Shown here: positions 1 through 7,431 of the stretch, piece by piece | How the letters are laid out: every line of letters begins with the position of its first letter | Numbering within the stretch: position 1 is the stretch's first letter | Assembly (NCBI RefSeq): GCF_000814765.1 | Contig: NZ_JWIC01000006.1 | Span: 310,001 to 374,000 of the forward strand | Length of the DNA stretch: 64,000 bases | From: Pseudoalteromonas luteoviolacea | Lineage (GTDB): Bacteria; Pseudomonadota; Gammaproteobacteria; Enterobacterales; Alteromonadaceae | Direction of reading: 5' to 3' | Notes under the pieces: model-generated | Told to the model about the DNA's origin: nothing | Database searches by the model: none | Seen by the model: only the letters and a program-made list of their open reading frames with translations | Made by a program: the position numbers and the translations under genes

Positions 1-977
1 TGCAGTGTCTAGGTGAAGAAGCCGCGATCACGGCGAGTGCTGCTGCGTTAAAGCAAGATGATATGATCATGGCTCAGTATCGTGAGCAAGCCGCATTGCA
101 TTATCGTGGCTTTACACTAGAACAATTCATGAACCAGCTTTTCTCAAATGAAAAAGACTTGGGTAAGGGCCGTCAAATGCCGGTGCATTATGGCTCTAAC
201 GAACTACATTATCTGACAATTTCTTCCCCACTTGGCACTCAAATTCCACAAGCTACCGGTTATGCATATGGCCAAAAGCTCAAACATATTGATAAAGAGT
301 CTGGTGAATTAAATTCTGAAATCGACAATGTGACTATTTGTTACTTTGGTGAAGGCGCAGCATCTGAAGGTGACTTCCATGCGGGCCTTAACATGGCTGC
401 TGTGCATAAAGCCCCGGTTATCTTCTTTGCCCGTAATAACGGTTATGCCATCTCGACACCTGCGGATGAGCAGTTCAAAGGTGATGGTATTGCGGCACGT
501 GGTGTTGGTTATGGAATTAAAACGATCCGTGTAGATGGCGCTGATACATTAGCTGTGTATGAAGCGACTAGAAAAGCGCGTGAAATTGCGGTGACAACAG
601 GTGAGCCAGTGTTAATTGAATCAATTGCCTATCGCCTAGGTGCTCATTCTACGTCTGATGACCCATCAGGATACCGTACTAAAGATGAAGAGGCAGAATT
701 TAAGAATAACTGCCCAGTTGCTAGATTCAAAGCATGGCTACTGAAACAAAACTGGTTGGATGAAAAAGAAGACGAAGCAATTAAAGACAAAATCCGCGAA
801 GAGATTTTGGCTGCGTTAAAAGTTGCTGAAAAGGTACAAAAACCTGCGTTAGAAGAACTTGTTTCTGATGTGTATGACACGCCAATCCCCGCGCTACAAA
901 AGCAATACGAAGAGTTAAAAGAGCATATCAAACAATATCCAGATGCCTATCCAATTACAGCAGGGAGAATCAAATAA
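1..977 (+). CDS. bkdA1: Branched-chain 2-oxoacid dehydrogenase E1 component, alpha subunit (5' truncated)
   Basis: The reading frame is open from base 3, so the N-terminus lies outside the window and the ATG codons at 63 and 69 are internal. The product would be the thiamine-diphosphate E1 alpha subunit, which decarboxylates branched-chain 2-oxoacids from Val, Leu and Ile. Visible signatures are the TPP-binding segment GEGAASEGD (about bases 350-377), with the paired NN about 27 residues on, and the [10 protein letters not shown] phosphorylation-loop-like region near base 640. The stop overlaps the E1beta start by one base (TAATG), so the two are translationally coupled. Pyruvate dehydrogenase E1 alpha is the alternative. 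The E1alpha/E1beta/two-lipoyl-E2 order favours BCKDH. Confidence 0.9.
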   Translation, partial: QCLGEEAAITASAAALKQDDMIMAQYREQAALHYRGFTLEQFMNQLFSNEKDLGKGRQMPVHYGSNELHYLTISSPLGTQIPQATGYAYGQKLKHIDKESGELNSEIDNVTICYFGEGAASEGDFHAGLNMAAVHKAPVIFFARNNGYAISTPADEQFKGDGIAARGVGYGIKTIRVDGADTLAVYEATRKAREIAVTTGEPVLIESIAYRLGAHSTSDDPSGYRTKDEEAEFKNNCPVARFKAWLLKQNWLDEKEDEAIKDKIREEILAALKVAEKVQKPALEELVSDVYDTPIPALQKQYEELKEHIKQYPDAYPITAGRIK

Positions 978-1954
978 TGGCTAAAATGAATATGTTACAC
1001 GCCATTAATTCGGCGCTTGATATTAGTATGGCAGAGCACCCTCAGGCTTGTATCTTCGGTGAGGATGTGGGTTATTTTGGCGGTGTATTCCGAGCAACAT
1101 CTGGGTTGCAAGAAAAATATGGTAAGCACCGTGTATTTAATACACCACTCACAGAGCAAGGTATTCTTGGTTTTGCCAATGGTCTTGCAGCATTTGGTGC
1201 ACCAGCATTAGCTGAAATTCAGTTTGCGGATTATATCTTCCCTGCATTTGACCAAATCGTAAATGAGTCAGCGAAATTCCGTTATCGCTCTGGTAACGAG
1301 TTTAATGTGGGTAATTTGACTATTCGTACGCCTTACGGTGGTGGTATTGCCGGTGGTTTGTATCACTCGCAATCTCCTGAAGCGTATTTTGCTCACACAC
1401 CAGGTTTGAAATTGGTGGTGCCGCGTAACCCTTACCAAGCAAAAGGCTTATTGAGAGCCTGTATCAAAGATGATAACCCTGTTATTTTCTTTGAACCTAA
1501 ACGCTTATATCGTGCATCAGTTGGTGAAGTACCAGAAGAAGATTATACAATCGAAATTGGTACAGCGGAAGTTGTTAAAGAGGGCTCAGACATCACTGTA
1601 CTCGCTTGGGGTGCGCAAATGGAGATCATTGAACAGGCCGCAGTGAAAGCAGAAGAAGCTGGTATCAGCTGTGAAATTATCGACCTTCGCTCAATTTTGC
1701 CTTGGGATGCCGACACACTGATTAAATCTGTAACGAAGACGGGTCGCTTAGTGATCAGTCATGAAGCGCCAATTACAAATGGCTTTGGTGCTGAAATTGC
1801 GGCGACCATTCAAAAAGAGTGTTTCTTGCATTTAGAATCACCTATTGAACGTGTTTGTGGTTTAGATACGCCATATCCTTTAGCACTTGAAAAAGAATAT
1901 GTACCAGATGCTTTAAAAGTGTTTGAAGCAATTAAGAAGTCAGTGGAATTTTAA
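977..1954 (+). CDS. bkdA2: Branched-chain 2-oxoacid dehydrogenase E1 component, beta subunit
   Basis: A 325-residue transketolase-like beta subunit that pairs with the upstream alpha subunit to form the E1 heterotetramer. The N-terminal part contains [10 protein letters not shown] and [14 protein letters not shown], typical of E1beta pyrimidine-binding domains, followed by [15 protein letters not shown]. The C-terminal transketolase_C part runs from about residue 200 and includes [10 protein letters not shown] and [11 protein letters not shown]. The length matches the family. The start is fixed by its one-base overlap with the E1alpha stop, and 9 bases separate its stop from the E2 gene, so the three form one operon. 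Confidence 0.93.
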   Translation: MAKMNMLHAINSALDISMAEHPQACIFGEDVGYFGGVFRATSGLQEKYGKHRVFNTPLTEQGILGFANGLAAFGAPALAEIQFADYIFPAFDQIVNESAKFRYRSGNEFNVGNLTIRTPYGGGIAGGLYHSQSPEAYFAHTPGLKLVVPRNPYQAKGLLRACIKDDNPVIFFEPKRLYRASVGEVPEEDYTIEIGTAEVVKEGSDITVLAWGAQMEIIEQAAVKAEEAGISCEIIDLRSILPWDADTLIKSVTKTGRLVISHEAPITNGFGAEIAATIQKECFLHLESPIERVCGLDTPYPLALEKEYVPDALKVFEAIKKSVEF

Positions 1955-1963
1955 GGATAAGTC

Positions 1964-3544
1964 ATGTCTAAAGAGTTTATTTTACCAGATATCGGCGAAG
2001 GCATTGTTGAGTGTGAAGTTGTAGAATGGCTAGTTGCTGTTGGTGACACAGTAAAAGAAGACCAGCCAATCTGTGACGTGATGACAGACAAAGCGTTGGT
2101 ACAAATTCCAGCTGTACATGATGGTGTGATCACTCAGTTACATTACCAAAAAGGTGATATTGCAAAGGTGCATGAGCCTTTATTTGCAATGAATGTAGAA
2201 GGCGAAGCGCCAGCACAAGAAGAAGCTGTGGCGGCGCCTGCATCTCAAGCACAATCTGCTGCGACGCAAGGTGAGCATTTAGAAGACTTTATTCTCCCAG
2301 ATATTGGTGAAGGTATTGTTGAATGTGAAATTGTTGAGTGGTTAGTAACTGAAGGTGAGTCAATCAAAGAAGACCAAGCGGTTTGTGATGTGATGACGGA
2401 CAAAGCGCTTGTTCAAATTCCAGCTAAGTATGATGGTGTAGTGGAAAAGCTGTATTACCAAAAAGGGGATATAGCACAAGTACATAGTCCATTGTTCCAA
2501 GTACGCTTAGCGCACTCTAATGGTACTCAAGCGGCACCGGCTAAATCAGTTGAAGAAGAGCTTGCAATCCACAAGCCGCAACCTGTGCCATCTTCAACGT
2601 CTTCTCCTGCTGTGACACAGCCTGTCATTAACGGTAAAGCGGTCGCTTCACCTGCAGTAAGACGACGTGCACGTGAAATGGATATTGATATCCGTCAAGT
2701 GCCAGGCAGTGGCAAAAATGGTCGTGTCTATAAAGAAGATCTTGAAAAGTTCCTGAGCGCGGGCACGAGTCTTGCCGCACCAGTTGTTAGTGAAGTGGCT
2801 CCTCAGCCTACGACAAATACAGTGAGCACTGTGACGGGTGGCGCAAGGGTTGAGCCAATTCGTGGCATGAAAGCTGCCATGGCGAAGCAAATGGTTGCTT
2901 CTGTGTCTACAATTCCTCACTTTACATACAGTGATGAAATTGACTTAACAGAACTCATTGCATTGCGACTCTCTTTAAAAGAGCAATACGCTAAGCAAGG
3001 TATTAAACTTACGATGATGCCTTTCTTTATCAAAGCGTTGTCTTTGGCAATTAAAGAGTTCCCAATCTTAAACTCGCAAGTCAACGATGAATGTACAGAA
3101 CTTACATATTTTGACGATCATAACATTGGTATGGCTGTTGATAGTAAGTTAGGTCTTTTAGTGCCAAATATAAAAGGCTGTCAAAACAAGTCTATTGTTG
3201 ATGTTGCTGAGGCAGTAACTAAGTTAACTGATGCAGCAAGGGAAGGGCGTGTATCACCAGATGATCTGAAAGGTGGTACTATTTCAATTTCGAACATAGG
3301 TGCGATTGGCGGGACGACTGCGACACCAATTATAAACAAGCCTGAGGTCGCTATTGTGGCACTTGGCAAGTTACAACACCTACCACGCTTTGATGCTGAT
3401 GGTAACGTTGTTTCACGCTCGATCATGCAAGTAAGTTGGTCTGGAGACCACCGAGTTATTGATGGCGGAACGATTGCGCGTTTCAATAATCTTTGGAAAT
3501 CTTACTTAGAGGAGCCTGCAAAAATGATGATGGCGATGCGCTAA
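1964..3544 (+). CDS. bkdB: Branched-chain 2-oxoacid dehydrogenase E2 (dihydrolipoyl acyltransferase), two lipoyl domains
   Basis: A 526-residue E2 core of the BCKDH complex that transfers the acyl group from E1 to CoA. It has two tandem lipoyl domains (residues about 4-78 and 107-181), each with a DVMTDKALVQIP motif whose lysines (K43, K147) would carry lipoate. An Ala/Pro/Ser-rich linker leads to a peripheral-subunit-binding domain (about 227-264, ASPAVRRRARE) and a catalytic acyltransferase domain (about 298-526) with HRVIDGG (H496, D500). Many bacterial BCKDH E2 proteins have a single lipoyl domain, so two is worth noting. No E3 gene follows; the operon ends at a terminator, so lipoamide dehydrogenase must be supplied from elsewhere. 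Confidence 0.92.
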   Translation: MSKEFILPDIGEGIVECEVVEWLVAVGDTVKEDQPICDVMTDKALVQIPAVHDGVITQLHYQKGDIAKVHEPLFAMNVEGEAPAQEEAVAAPASQAQSAATQGEHLEDFILPDIGEGIVECEIVEWLVTEGESIKEDQAVCDVMTDKALVQIPAKYDGVVEKLYYQKGDIAQVHSPLFQVRLAHSNGTQAAPAKSVEEELAIHKPQPVPSSTSSPAVTQPVINGKAVASPAVRRRAREMDIDIRQVPGSGKNGRVYKEDLEKFLSAGTSLAAPVVSEVAPQPTTNTVSTVTGGARVEPIRGMKAAMAKQMVASVSTIPHFTYSDEIDLTELIALRLSLKEQYAKQGIKLTMMPFFIKALSLAIKEFPILNSQVNDECTELTYFDDHNIGMAVDSKLGLLVPNIKGCQNKSIVDVAEAVTKLTDAAREGRVSPDDLKGGTISISNIGAIGGTTATPIINKPEVAIVALGKLQHLPRFDADGNVVSRSIMQVSWSGDHRVIDGGTIARFNNLWKSYLEEPAKMMMAMR

Positions 3545-3571
3545 ACCATTTTTGTAAAGGTCCTTTACACG

Positions 3572-3601
3572 CCCCAAAAGTGCAAGCTTTTGGGGTTTTT
3601 T
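3572..3601 (+). terminator. Rho-independent terminator of the bkd operon
   Basis: A 9-bp stem (CCCCAAAAG / CTTTTGGGG) with a 6-nt loop, followed directly by a run of six T. It lies 27 bases after the E2 stop and closes the operon. Confidence 0.85.
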
Positions 3602-3653
3602 ATATTTGAGTTAAATTTTTTTTCATTGTATTTTGTTTATCTACACAGATATG

Positions 3654-3682
3654 TTCCAACCTTGTTTAAAAATCCGTATAAT
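3654..3682 (+). promoter_or_regulatory. Putative sigma70 promoter of ttcA
   Basis: A perfect TATAAT at 3677-3682 with a weak TTCCAA -35 at 3654-3659 and a 17-bp spacer. It lies about 65 bases before the ttcA start and after the bkd terminator. The -10 is good; the -35 is poor. Confidence 0.45.
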
Positions 3683-3748
3683 TCACCCCTCAAAATTTTT
3701 ACTCGTAGCAATTAAAAAAGCCATCCGTTTTAGGCTTGAGAAGTCGTG

Positions 3749-4642
3749 ATGAATCAAAAAGACGATAGAAAAGAAGTACTTGAATTTAATAAGTTGCAGA
3801 AAAAACTGCGCAGAAATGTTGGTAACGCAATAAAAGATTACAACATGATCGAAGAAGGTGATGTTGTGATGGCTTGTATCAGTGGTGGTAAAGACTCTTT
3901 TGCAATGCTCGATATATTGCTGAACCTGCAAAAAGCCGCACCGATTAAATTTGAAGTTATCGCAGTCAACTTAGATCAGAAGCAACCGGGTTTTCCAGAG
4001 CATATTCTGCCTGACTACTTCGAGAGCTTAAATATTCCTTATTATATCGTTGATAAAGATACATACTCAGTTGTTCGTGAAAAAGTGCCTGAGGGTAAAA
4101 CTACTTGTGGCCTGTGCTCTCGCCTGAGACGTGGCACATTATACTCTTTTGCAGAGAAAATTGGCGCTACTAAATTAGCGTTAGGGCATCATATGGATGA
4201 TATTGTTGAGACTATGTTCTTGAACATGTTCCATGGCTCTCGATTGAAAGCGATGCCGCCAAAACTAAGGTCAGATGATGGCCGCAATGTTGTGATCCGT
4301 CCACTGACTTACTGCCGAGAAAAAGACTTAATCAAATACGCAGAGCATAAAGACTTCCCGATCATTCCTTGTAACTTGTGTGGTTCACAGGAGAATTTGC
4401 AAAGACAAAACATTAAAGCAATGCTTGTTGACTGGGATAAGAAAACCCCAGGTCGCGTTGATAGTATTTTTAAATCACTTCAAAATGTTAGTCCAAGCCA
4501 GTTGGCAGATACAAACTTATTTGACTTTGAAAATTTACCAATTGATAGAGAAAATGAGCGTGATGAGTATCAGTTCAGCGAAGCGACAGTTTCATCTACC
4601 AATATCGACGAATCACTATTTATTGATGTCACAAATATCTAA
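3749..4642 (+). CDS. ttcA: tRNA-cytidine(32) 2-sulfurtransferase TtcA
   Basis: TtcA makes 2-thiocytidine at position 32 of certain tRNAs, using ATP and an iron-sulfur cluster. The 297-residue product shows the PP-loop SGGKDS (about residues 45-50), a central [10 protein letters not shown] with paired cysteines, and a downstream PCNLCGSQ, the set of cysteines that holds the Fe-S cluster and sulfur in this family. Length and sequence closely follow the enterobacterial enzyme. A GTG at 3746 is also in frame, but ATG 3749 is better spaced from GAGAAG at 3738-3743. It converges on the minus-strand gene at 4688. Confidence 0.95.
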   Translation: MNQKDDRKEVLEFNKLQKKLRRNVGNAIKDYNMIEEGDVVMACISGGKDSFAMLDILLNLQKAAPIKFEVIAVNLDQKQPGFPEHILPDYFESLNIPYYIVDKDTYSVVREKVPEGKTTCGLCSRLRRGTLYSFAEKIGATKLALGHHMDDIVETMFLNMFHGSRLKAMPPKLRSDDGRNVVIRPLTYCREKDLIKYAEHKDFPIIPCNLCGSQENLQRQNIKAMLVDWDKKTPGRVDSIFKSLQNVSPSQLADTNLFDFENLPIDRENERDEYQFSEATVSSTNIDESLFIDVTNI

Positions 4643-4652
4643 ATGATATTTT

Positions 4653-4681
4653 ACCAAGTATCGCGGTCAGCGATACTTGGT
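4653..4681. terminator. Hairpin between convergent ttcA and the solute-binding-like gene
   Basis: A perfect 12-bp stem (ACCAAGTATCGC / GCGATACTTGGT) with a 5-nt loop in the 45-bp convergent gap. The T-run is weak on both strands (TGTTGTTC after the stem on plus), so termination is likely but not certain. Confidence 0.55.
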
Positions 4682-4687
4682 GTTGTT

Positions 4688-5548
4688 CTATCCTGCTTCC
4701 TTATTTTTCATTAGCCTACTGAGCTTTATTTCTAGATAACTTGGCAACCACTTTTGCATAACTGTTTTAAATTCTTGGCTGTTAACCACGGTATTAGCAA
4801 CAGCATCAATTTCATTAATGATTTCTCTTCCAAGTTCATTATCAGTACAGCCAACATACCCATGTACTATCGGGTCAACGTCTTCAAGGATGAGTTGCAC
4901 TACTTCTTTGGTATTTGTTTGTTTGTGAAGGTAGAAATGTTCGCTAGGGTAACCAATGACCGCATCTACACGGCCTTTTTTGAGCATGTATGTCAAGCTT
5001 TCAAGTGCATCTTGACCAGGTCGAATAACGACCTGATTTTTTGGAATTGAAGTAATCGCTTGGTCCAATACCCTGCCATATGAACGTTGCATAACAACAC
5101 CAAGCACCAGCTTGTTTTCTTCTATGAAGGGCTTTAATTGGATTTTAGCGGTGTCTTTCACTCCGAGTGCTTGAAGTGTTTTAGTCGTCGTTGCGATGGT
5201 CGGGGACAAACCAATGGTGGTATAGTTTTCGCTGAAACGTATAAACTTTTGGCGCTGGGGGGTTTTGTATAATGAAAGCATACAAAACGTATTGCGTTTG
5301 TCACTGAGTGCTCGAATAGCACGACTGGCTGGAAAGTACACTTTATTATTTTCATAGGCAGGCAAATATTGGTGAAACAAGTCAATGATTAATTCATCTC
5401 TGCCAGTGCCTTCATCTGCATCATTTATCATGTAGTAGGGTGGGAAGTCAGTGATAATCCAGTCGATGCTTTTGCATTCTGCCATACTGGATAACAATAT
5501 TAATAATAGCAATGCTTTGCGCACACTTATACCTCTTCTAATTGTCAC
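4688..5548 (-). CDS. Periplasmic substrate-binding-like protein (SBP_bac_3 type)
   Basis: A 286-residue protein with an N-terminal signal peptide (basic RRGISVRK, then LLLLILLSSMA). It is followed by a fold like the extracellular solute-binding family 3: DWIITDFPPYYMIND at the mature start, RAIRALSDKR, and a late GRVDAVIGYPSEHFYLH segment. No permease or ATPase gene is adjacent, so it is probably a stand-alone periplasmic protein of the orphan type common in marine gammaproteobacteria, not part of a local ABC importer. The ligand is unknown. The start could be ATG 5548 or the in-frame GTG at 5524; both leave a usable signal peptide. Confidence 0.7.
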   Translation of the reverse strand: MTIRRGISVRKALLLLILLSSMAECKSIDWIITDFPPYYMINDADEGTGRDELIIDLFHQYLPAYENNKVYFPASRAIRALSDKRNTFCMLSLYKTPQRQKFIRFSENYTTIGLSPTIATTTKTLQALGVKDTAKIQLKPFIEENKLVLGVVMQRSYGRVLDQAITSIPKNQVVIRPGQDALESLTYMLKKGRVDAVIGYPSEHFYLHKQTNTKEVVQLILEDVDPIVHGYVGCTDNELGREIINEIDAVANTVVNSQEFKTVMQKWLPSYLEIKLSRLMKNKEAG

Positions 5549-5620
5549 TCTTAAAGCTTAGCAAAGAACGTTGAATTGCCAACGTATAAAGCAGTAAATA
5601 AATTAAATTCTTTGTTTAAT

Positions 5621-5642
5621 AATTGTAATTCATTTTACAATT
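5621..5642. promoter_or_regulatory. Inverted repeat in the divergent gap, possible operator
   Basis: Perfect 8-bp arms AATTGTAA / TTACAATT separated by 6 bp. It lies in the 270-bp AT-rich region between the divergent solute-binding-like gene and the hydrolase operon. The spacing does not match the TyrR box (TGTAAA-N6-TTTACA, two bases longer). It could be an operator for either gene; AT-rich DNA makes chance repeats more likely. Confidence 0.3.
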
Positions 5643-5818
5643 TATTTCTTTTTGCTACATTGAAAGACGAACACCAGCCTTTAAGCGAATAAAGTGTTGG
5701 CCAATGTGGTTTAACAGGGATTGGTCTTTTATTTGAAATTAAAAGTGTTTTAAAAGTCGTGCTTGGTATAGTATGCAAGGTTGGCGAGTTAAGTTAATTT
5801 CAATAACAAGAGAAAACT

Positions 5819-6430
5819 ATGAATACGCTTATCGTCAGTGATATTTTTGGGCAAACTAAGTGCTTAGAAAACTTCGCCAATGAACTAGACGGCAATACTG
5901 CTATTTGTTCCCCCTATCCCTTTAGACAAGGGCATTTAAATCGGGATGAAGAGACTGCTTACAAGCAGTTTATGGACTCCGTAGGACATGATAAATATTT
6001 CCAAAAGGTCGTTGAGGCGATTTCTGATAAACAGCCTGACTTGGTTATTGGGTTTTCAGCAGGCGCAGTTGCTAGTTGGAGAGCGCTTGGGGCAATGCCA
6101 ATTAAGAGCACGACTAAGCTAATCGCATTTTATCCAGGCCAGATCAGAAACCACTTACAGCTGCAACCTAGATGTGATGTGGACATTTATTTCCCTTATC
6201 AAGAAAAGCACTTTGACGTTACACCTGTAATACAACATTTATCAGGCGTACCGGGGGTTAAATGTTACCGAACACGTTATGAACACGGTTTTATGAATTC
6301 ACTGTCAGCCCAATTTAATGCCGCAGCTTTGCAACATTTTACTGCACTATGCCAGTGTAACATTGATGAAGCAATTAAGTTGAAATTAGCCAACCGAAGG
6401 ATAAAAAGTGGACTAGAATTGACTATGTAA
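5819..6430 (+). CDS. Small alpha/beta-hydrolase (dienelactone-hydrolase-like)
   Basis: A 203-residue single-domain protein. It shows a nucleophile elbow in VIGFSAGAVASW (about residues 76-87, Ser in GFSAG) and a candidate catalytic histidine in YEHGFMNS near residue 158, with an Asp-rich strand VDIYFPYQEKHFDV before it. This matches the small dienelactone-hydrolase/esterase fold. No signal peptide is visible, so it is probably cytoplasmic. It is the first gene of a compact operon, 23 bases before an acetoacetate-decarboxylase-like gene and then an FAD oxidoreductase. The partner genes suggest it hydrolyses or releases a small metabolite. The substrate cannot be read from the sequence. Confidence 0.65.
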   Translation: MNTLIVSDIFGQTKCLENFANELDGNTAICSPYPFRQGHLNRDEETAYKQFMDSVGHDKYFQKVVEAISDKQPDLVIGFSAGAVASWRALGAMPIKSTTKLIAFYPGQIRNHLQLQPRCDVDIYFPYQEKHFDVTPVIQHLSGVPGVKCYRTRYEHGFMNSLSAQFNAAALQHFTALCQCNIDEAIKLKLANRRIKSGLELTM

Positions 6431-6453
6431 ATCATAATGAAAAGGAGTTATGT

Positions 6454-7413
6454 ATGTCAGATCAGCCTCGTATTCCTTATAGACACTTTCCCGGTAACCC
6501 AATTGCTAAACCGCCATGCAGAATGCTTAACGCTATGATGTATGGCTTTTTTGTTAAAGGAGAATTGGATACCATCCAAAATTACGTTGACTCGACACTT
6601 AATAGCGTGCCCAGTGAGTCTATCGCCTTTAGAGCCTTATCATCGTATTGCCTCTTAACCTTTACTGATATTGAAAATATTGCGTCTAAAGTGCCGCCGT
6701 TTAGTAATTACGGCTACATGCAAGAGACAGATATTATTGTATGGCTTCCCATTGCTCAGATCAGTAAGCAAGAAAATAAAATGACCCATTTGTATTGGTA
6801 TCCGGCTTTTATAACGGTTAACAATATTAATGCGTTAGTTAATGGGCGTGAAACTTGGGGCTACAACAAATACCTGTGTCAGTATCAAATGCCCGACAAT
6901 CAGCATAGAGCGGACCATTTTTCATTGAGTTTAGAGACGTTTCAGCCATTTGAAGCGGATAAAAAGATGGCGTGGTATGAGCTACTGTCTATTGATCGCG
7001 TAGCAGATGATGATACCTGGTTTGAAGAGGCCATTGAGATTGGTAAAGAAGTTGCTGAACTGATTCATGGCAGCGTCCATGACTTAGGAGTCAGTATAGA
7101 CTTTTTCAAACAGCTATTTAGTGGGTTTACTAATCCCCAGCTTGCGCAAATATTGTTTAAACAATTCCCTGATGGCTATGCCGAAAACAGTGTATATAGC
7201 GCTGTCGTTCATTCTCCTTCTACAGTGAAAAAGGTGCATAAACTCGGTTTTTTAAAAGACGAGTATAAAGTGACTTTTAACCAAGTAGACGCATTTCCAT
7301 TGGAAGAAATGTTTGGGATTAAGGTGGGTGAGCAGTTCGCCAAATTACCTTACTTTTTATGTATGGATTTTGATCAAGACGGGGCGAAAGAGATCGTCAC
7401 GGCTGATTTATAA
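6454..7413 (+). CDS. Acetoacetate-decarboxylase-superfamily protein
   Basis: A 319-residue protein with the ADC-like signature NGRETWGYNKYL (residues 130-141). It lines up with the GREL-AYPKKLG segment of clostridial acetoacetate decarboxylase. K139 falls at the Schiff-base lysine, while the following lysine, which lowers the pKa in true decarboxylases, is Tyr140 here. The protein is also longer than classical ADC (about 245 residues). A preceding hydrophobic strand, YPAFITVNNINALV, fits the ADC barrel. A good RBS (AAGGAG at 6440-6445) precedes the ATG. Established: ADC-fold proteins also include aldolase-dehydratase-like enzymes. Inference: this one acts on an imine-forming keto substrate in a pathway with its two neighbours. 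Confidence 0.6.
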   Translation: MSDQPRIPYRHFPGNPIAKPPCRMLNAMMYGFFVKGELDTIQNYVDSTLNSVPSESIAFRALSSYCLLTFTDIENIASKVPPFSNYGYMQETDIIVWLPIAQISKQENKMTHLYWYPAFITVNNINALVNGRETWGYNKYLCQYQMPDNQHRADHFSLSLETFQPFEADKKMAWYELLSIDRVADDDTWFEEAIEIGKEVAELIHGSVHDLGVSIDFFKQLFSGFTNPQLAQILFKQFPDGYAENSVYSAVVHSPSTVKKVHKLGFLKDEYKVTFNQVDAFPLEEMFGIKVGEQFAKLPYFLCMDFDQDGAKEIVTADL

Positions 7414-7431
7414 CTTGAGTAAGGAAATCAC

